From contig PYST01000476.1 in the NCBI GenBank assembly GCA_003049485.1, forward strand, positions 409 to 24,282: a DNA stretch of 23,874 nucleotides, read 5' to 3'. Source of the stretch: Ophioceras dolichostomum (Eukaryota; Ascomycota; Sordariomycetes; Magnaporthales; Ophioceraceae). Shown here piece after piece: positions 18,961 to 23,874 of the stretch (positions are counted from its first letter, which is position 1; each line of letters starts with the position of its first letter). Below the pieces are notes generated by a model. It worked only from the letters and a program-made list of their open reading frames with translations. It was not told the DNA's origin and did no database searches. Position numbers and translations under genes: made by a program.

Positions 18961-19874
18961 AGCACACCGTGCACAAGTTGAGGGGAGGAGAAGTTGGTGG
19001 CTGGGCGTCAACTCGACCTACCAGGCTTGTGTAAGAACAACACCGGCCTCCTGGGCACTTGCATGCCATATATGGTGCGCGGACTGGGAATGTGGATGGA
19101 GTCACGACTTAACCGAGCTGGCATCAATGTGACGGTCGTCGCGCGTCGCGACCACCCATTGCCCCCAATTGGGTCAGTGGGGCACCACCGGAGCCCCACC
19201 TGGAGCTGCCACGACACGACCCCTCCAAGTGCGCCCTCACCGCCCGCGGCAGAATCTGCTATTTTGTGACAGTCAGGAAGCTCTGCTTCCAGACCTTCCT
19301 CCTTCCCTCCTTCATAGCAGAATCTTGACACCATTGTGCCTTCCACCTCTGGCTTCCCAGCCTCTGGCCTTTGCGATCGTGACAATCAATACCCCTCTTA
19401 CAATAAAGAACGCAAGGAAAAAGAAAAAGGAAGACAGAAAATCAAGGAGAAAAAAAATGAAGAGATGCGCCATCGCCATCCGAGACTAGGAGTCCAAAGT
19501 ATCAAAGAACTCTTGCTACTCCTTATCTTCCACATCGGAATTATCACTACAGTCCTTCCACTCGTCGTTGTATTCTTCCTCAACGAAAAACACTTCCTGT
19601 CTCTCGAAAAAGATTCCCCAAGCTTACCGTAAAATAGGGATTATGTTGGTTGGGCTTCAAGGGGGAAAAAGCAAACACGCGCGTGGTAAACCAATCTGCT
19701 GATTCTGATGATGTACAGGGAAGAGTAAAGCTAGTCTACGCGTGAGTCGGAGGAATCGCTTTTGTAAGCGATTCCAAGGGGCCCACGTGACCTAAGGTCT
19801 GTCGAGGGGGCTGCCTTGGTGACTGAGGCAACTCGTCCACGTGGGTGCACGGAAGCGCACCCAAGCGTGGTTCA
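18961..19874. other. Non-coding or decayed DNA
   Basis: No supported gene is present. A purine-rich tract (about 19409-19467) resembles a polypurine tract but is not followed by an LTR. A perfect 10-bp inverted repeat (ggaatcgctt / aagcgattcc) with a 4-nt loop lies at 19752-19775, followed by CACGTG-containing sequences at about 19783 and 19838. Short open frames here show no family motif. Confidence 0.4.
19752..19775. repeat. Perfect 10-bp hairpin
   Basis: The arms ggaatcgctt and aagcgattcc flank ttgt. The palindrome is sharply bounded and lies between the retroelement debris and the decayed TPR fragments. It could be a transposon footprint or a DNA hairpin. Confidence 0.6.
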
Positions 19875-20275
19875 ACAGATTATCCTCCTCGCTCTTCTTC
19901 GTCTTCATCACCTGCACCTCTAGCGACTCGGCCTCCTTCCACTGGCCCTGGTGCCACAGATTGACCGTTATTGGGAAGCAAGGTTCGGAGAACGTAGTCA
20001 ATTGAGTAGAAACTAAGCTTAGGGAGGTAAAGGGAAATCAATTGCCACGAAAGGTGCGGGCATTGATTTCGTATGGCTTGCCAAAGGCGGAGTCCTGCGG
20101 CAGAATCCCGGCAAAACCTCGGCGGAGCTGGGCCGTCACACCTGGTTCCGATATATCGATGCCAGGTTGGCCATGTTGGTCAGCGTGTCAGGATGCTCGT
20201 CGCCCAGTACATCGTCTTGGCCTCGGCGTGCTTCCCCTGGCGGGAAAGCACAAATTGGGCCAAAGAAAAACCTTA
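19875..20275 (-). pseudogene. Two fragments of a decayed NLR/TPR gene tail
   Basis: On the minus strand, 20270-20130 encodes a degraded TPR unit: GKHAEAKTM, then VLGDEHPDTLTNMANLAS, ending at a stop. About 31 nt are missing between the two parts compared with intact units of the neighbouring gene, which breaks the frame. A second fragment at about 19972-19875 encodes QGQWKEAESLEVQVMKT, another TPR-like helix typical of fungal NB-ARC/TPR proteins. About 160 nt of unrelated sequence separates them. The orientation matches the intact NLR gene at 20646. These may be the lost 3' end of that gene or the remains of a second copy; the wording of the repeats (TNMANLAS against TSMNNLA) favours a second, diverged copy. 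Confidence 0.6.
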
Positions 20276-20645
20276 AAAGGATGATCTTGGATGAGACCAC
20301 TTCCAAAAAGAGCTATCTCGAGCAGCGGCTGGCAGAGATATGATAAGACGCACTGAAAAGCGCTAAGCAATCCGAATCACGAGTTTTGGTTAAACATCTA
20401 TTCAGCACATCCTGCTTCCGTACCAAAATCACAAGATCGTGAAGCTTCTAGAATCAGCTTATTAATTACAAGTTGAACAAAGTAACATATATTGACAGCA
20501 GCCTCTACGACCCTTTATGGGCAAAAAAAAGAAATAACTGCATGATTATGTTAATTCGATTTAAGGATAGCTCACATATGTCCGGATTTGAAGAGTTTAG
20601 ACATGAAGCTCCTCCCCTATTAGATTGCTAAGGCTAGCAAAGGCG
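20276..20645. other. AT-richer gap downstream of the NLR-like gene
   Basis: No gene is seen. The sequence becomes AT-rich (especially 20455-20590) and probably holds the 3' UTR and polyadenylation region of the minus-strand NLR-like gene. Confidence 0.5.
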
Positions 20646-23600
20646 CTACTTCCTAATGGCGGCTTGGAGTCGCTTTATCCATCTGCGTACCTTTTTCCTT
20701 TCAGGGTGGAGAAGAGGCTCCTCGGCAACTGGGAAGTCCCAGGCCGTCTGCGGTTGCTCAACTGTCTCCTCGTTTACGAAGTTGCTTAGGCTGGTCAGCA
20801 TAGTAGGGTGCTCGTCGCCCAACACCTTCTTCCTTAGCTCCAGCACCTGCTGGTGCATCGTCTTGGCCTCGGCGTGCTTCCCTTGGTCAGAAAACACATT
20901 CGCCAGGTTGTTCATACTGGTCACCGTATCGGGATGCTCGTCACCCAGCACCTTCTTCCTCAGCTCTAGCGCCTGCCGGTGCATCGTCTCGGCCTCGGCG
21001 TGCTTCCCTTGCTTGGAAAACGCATTTGCCAGGTTGTTCATACTGGTCACCGTAGAGGGATGCTTGTCGCCCAGCACCTTCTTCCTCAGCTCCAGCGCCT
21101 GCCGGTGCATCGTCTCGGCCTCGGCGTGCTTCCCTTGGTTGGAAAACACAAGTGCCAGGTTGTTCATACTGGTCACCGTAGAGGGATGCTCGTCGCCCAG
21201 CACCTTCTTCCTCAGCTTCAGCGCCTGCCGGTGCATCGTCTCAGCCTCGGCGTGCTTCCCTTGCTTAGAAAACGCATTTGCCAGGTTGTTCATACTGGTC
21301 ACCGTATCGGGATGCTCATCGCCCAGCACCTTCTTCCTCAGCTCCAGCGCCTGCCGGTGCATCGTCTCGGCCTCGGCGTGCTTCCCTTGGTTGGAAAACA
21401 CAAGTGCCAGGTTGTTCATACTGCCAACCGTATCAGGATGCTCGTCGCCCAGCACCTTCTTATTCAGCTCCAGCGCCTGCCGGTGCATCGTCTCGGCCTC
21501 GGCGTGCTTCCCTTGGTTGGAAAACACAAGTGCCAGGTTGTTCATACTGGTCACCGTAGAGGGATGCTCGTCGCCCAGCACCTTCTTCCTCAGCTCCAGC
21601 GCCTGCCGGTGCATCGTCTCGGCCTCGGCGTGCTTCCCTTGGTTGGAAAACGCATTTGCCAGGTTGTTCATACTGGTCACCGTATCGGGATGCTCATCGC
21701 CCAGCACCTTCTTCCTCAGCTCCAGCGCCTGCCGGTGCATCGTCTCGGCCTCGGCGTGCTTCCCTTGCTTGGAAAACACAAGTGCCAGGTTGTTCATACT
21801 AGTCACCGTAGAGGGATGCTCGTCGCCCAGCACCTTCTTCTTCAGCTCCAGCGCCTGCCGGTGCATCGTCTCGGCCTCGGCGTGCTTCCCTTGGTTGGAA
21901 AACACAAGTGCCAGGTTGTTCATACTGCCAACCGTATCGGGATGCTCGTCGCCCAGCACCTTCTTCTTCAGCTCCAGCGCCTGCCGGTGCATCGTCTCGG
22001 CCTCGGCGTGCTTCCCTTGGTTGGAAAACACAAGTGCCAGGTTGTTCATACTGCCAACCGTATCGGGATGCTCGTCGCCCAGCACCTTCTTCTTCAGCTC
22101 CAGCGCCTGCCGGTGCATCGTCTCGGCCTCGGCGTGCTTCCCTTGGTTGGAAAACACATTTGCCAAGTTGTTCATACTGAAAACCGTATCGGGATGCTCG
22201 TCGCCCAGCACCTTCTTCCTCAGCTCCAGCGCCTGCCGGTACATCATTTCGGCTTTAGCATATTTTCCAAAGATGTTGTTGCTTTCGCCGACAATGGAAA
22301 GAAGATCCGAAGTAGCCTTTTTGTCGGTACATGCCTGTTGAGATTCCAAAGCGATCTGTGCATGTGGCAGGGATCTCAACCATACGTCTCGATTCTCGTG
22401 CTTTGGGAAGGGAACTGCGATGGTAAGTCGTTGTATTACTTCTGTGACGCCCTTTACCCATTTCCCTTCTGCTTCCACCCAATTCCGCATAGCTAATCGA
22501 ACGAGCCTGTGGAGATCGAACGAATCTCCTCTTTCTCGTTGAATGATGAAAGCATACGCTTTGAGCTCGCCAAGAGCGTCGTCTGCATCAAGCTCGTCTG
22601 CAGCAGGGAGCAAAGCTCTGAAGATATCTTTCTCAGCGAGAAAGCATATAAATCGCAGATACTTCGCAGCCAAAGGACAGTTCTTTTGAATATGCTTGAA
22701 CGAAACCAACCAGGTGGTAGCGACCGGGTTTTGGGTGGCGTCATACCGTCCTTGATCTTCGAAATTTTTGCTGAGAAGCTTGATTAGTTTCTGATTGCTC
22801 TCTCGGCAGTGCCGCAAATATCTTGTAGTTGCCACTTTCTTCATAGCCATATACACAGCTGCCTGTTTGATAGCCAAGGGCAAGAAGCATAGGAACTCGA
22901 GTAGACTTGTTATGTCGTCATCAGTCCCCTGCAAACTTTTGTCCTGCAGGCAAGCTTGCAGCATCTTAACGGCTTCATCTTGATTCATCTCAGGCACCAG
23001 GATTCTGGTTCCTGGTTGAGTCAGACGCACTGCGATCTCGTGGTTCCGTGTTGTAAACAAGATCGACCCCTTTCTGTTGGATGGAAGATAATCGCAGAGG
23101 CGTATTTTGCCAAAAAGCAGCTTGGTGTCATCGGCGTTATCGATGATCAGATGCCAGCTGCCCGCATCTTCACGGTCGAGGGCTGTTTTCACGAGGTGCT
23201 TGACATCCGCGTTGTCCTCGTCGATGCCCTGAACGCCCAGCTTCTGCCCGATCTGGCGGTACGCATTCTCAAAGGTGGTGACATCTACAGTAGGAACCCA
23301 GAAGACCGAGCAGGTTTGGTGCCTCTCGCGGAGTCGAAAAGCAGCTTCGAGCGCAATCTGTGTTTTTCCAATTCCCCCAAGACCCTCAAGCACAACGCGC
23401 TGACAAGCGTCTTTGTCGGCGCTCGGGGGAATGATGTCGAGAAGCCGGTCCAGGATTTTACCCCGACCTTTGAAATCGCGATTGCGGTTGAACGGCACAA
23501 TCCAGAGGCAAGTTTGAGCTTCTGTCGAATGCGGTGCGAGATAAGTTAGAATAGACAGATAGACTATCAATACCTCAGCTGTCAAGGACAGGAAGCAACT

Positions 23601-23874
23601 ACATTGGCTGAACGATTACCAAGGTTGGTGCATAAGAAAACAGCAAAACTAACTATGATGGACGGTCTCATAATCCTCTGGAACAGGTAGACGGGCCACG
23701 AACGCCTTGGCGAAGGCCGCCGCCGTCGCCGCAGCGTATCGCTGACAGTTCTTAGACTTGTGGCTGTCCGCGNTGGAACAGGTAGACGGGCCACGAACGC
23801 CTTGGCGAAGGCCGCCGCCGTCGCCGCAGCGTATCGCTGACAGTTCTTAGACTTGTGGCTGTCCGCGTAGTCGC
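20646..23874 (-). CDS. NLR-like protein: end of a PNP-like domain, NB-ARC, 12 TPRs (5' partial)
   Basis: Exon 23521-20646 ends at TAG 20648-20646. An upstream exon (23874-23654) is joined through a 132-nt intron with a gttagt donor, a ttctaact branch site and a cgacag acceptor. Upstream residues such as DYADSHKSKNCQRYAAATAA match the end of the nucleoside-phosphorylase-like domain common at the N terminus of fungal NLRs. NB-ARC features follow: P-loop GLGGIGKT, Walker B LIIDNADD, the ILFTTRN sensor, LPLAIKQAA and the MHD-like FDLHRLV. The C terminus has 12 TPR units of 42 residues. Fungal NLRs of this class are thought to sense non-self or stress and trigger cell death or immunity-like responses; the ligand is unknown. 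The start is beyond the right edge. An N at 23773 and a duplicated 94-bp block disturb the upstream exon. The frame's leftmost codon near 23585 is TTG inside the intron, not a real start. Confidence 0.85.
20765..22270 (-). repeat. Tandem array of 126-bp units coding for TPRs
   Basis: Eleven copies of the hallmark cttccctt occur at exact 126-bp steps (20877, 21003, 21129 and so on to 22137), and a first divergent unit brings the total to 12. Units are almost identical in DNA and differ at a handful of codons. The 42-residue period equals the TPR_12-type pair repeat of fungal NLRs and kinesin-light-chain-like proteins. Confidence 0.95.
23679..23867. repeat. Exact 94-bp direct duplication around a single N
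   Basis: Bases 23679-23772 and 23774-23867 are identical, separated by one N at 23773. This is what results when two overlapping contig ends are joined by a scaffolder without merging the overlap. The duplicated DNA codes for the end of the PNP-like domain of the NLR gene. Confidence 0.9.

Noticed and set aside
19128..19640. A second LTR starting at TGTGACGG 19128
   Set aside because: Only the first eight bases match the LTR-like block at 17767; the following sequence is unrelated and no matching end follows.
20656..22496. Long plus-strand open frames (561 and 505 codons) opposite the NLR-like gene
   Set aside because: They are antisense shadows of the 126-bp repeat. The period is a multiple of three and one unit lacks stops, so the frames stay open. 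The peptides are repetitive and have no family match.

Overview
This window is nuclear DNA of a filamentous ascomycete (Pezizomycotina, most likely a Sordariomycete). The evidence is short spliceosomal introns with fungal branch sites (for example tactaac and gctaac), GC-rich coding exons, a mitochondrial-type aspartate aminotransferase, and a fungal NLR-like gene with an NB-ARC domain and tandem TPRs. I rebuilt the gene models by hand from reading frame, splice sites and codon phase. No database search was possible.

Layout, left to right. (1) 1-346, +: the 3' end of an unrecognised coiled-coil gene. (2) 721-2433, -: a complete four-exon mitochondrial aspartate aminotransferase with a 10-nt microexon. 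(3) 3544-6221, -: a four-exon gene for a protein combining a C2H2-like finger, a Cys-rich module and a cupin-like fold, with one GC-AG intron that interrupts the finger. (4) 6222-9377: a gene-poor stretch of about 3.1 kb ending in a probable leader with a short upstream ORF. (5) 9378-14836, +: a five-exon gene for a 1,732-residue fusion protein. (6) 14837-17766: a gap with weak hints of a spliced transcript. (7) 17767-20645: a repeat and decay zone with a 208-bp LTR-like sequence, gag-like remnants and two fragments of a decayed TPR gene. (8) 20646-23874, -: an NLR-like gene running off the right edge, with a 94-bp assembly duplication around a single N.

The most interesting gene is the fusion at 9378-14836. 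It joins an indoleamine 2,3-dioxygenase (IDO) family domain, a P450-reductase-type FAD/NAD(P)H module without the FMN domain, a cytochrome b5 domain, a helical region of unknown family and a disordered Gln/Gly-Met-rich tail. IDO enzymes need their ferric heme reduced, and in animals cytochrome b5 and P450 reductase can do this. The order suggests a self-sufficient redox chain: NAD(P)H to FAD to b5 to IDO heme. The IDO part keeps the proximal heme His but appears to have lost the usual Gly-Thr loop, so its substrate may not be tryptophan.

The right third looks like accessory, fast-changing DNA: an NLR with 12 near-identical 126-bp TPR units, a decayed relative beside it, transposon debris and an assembly break. 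The left two thirds look like ordinary gene-rich euchromatin.
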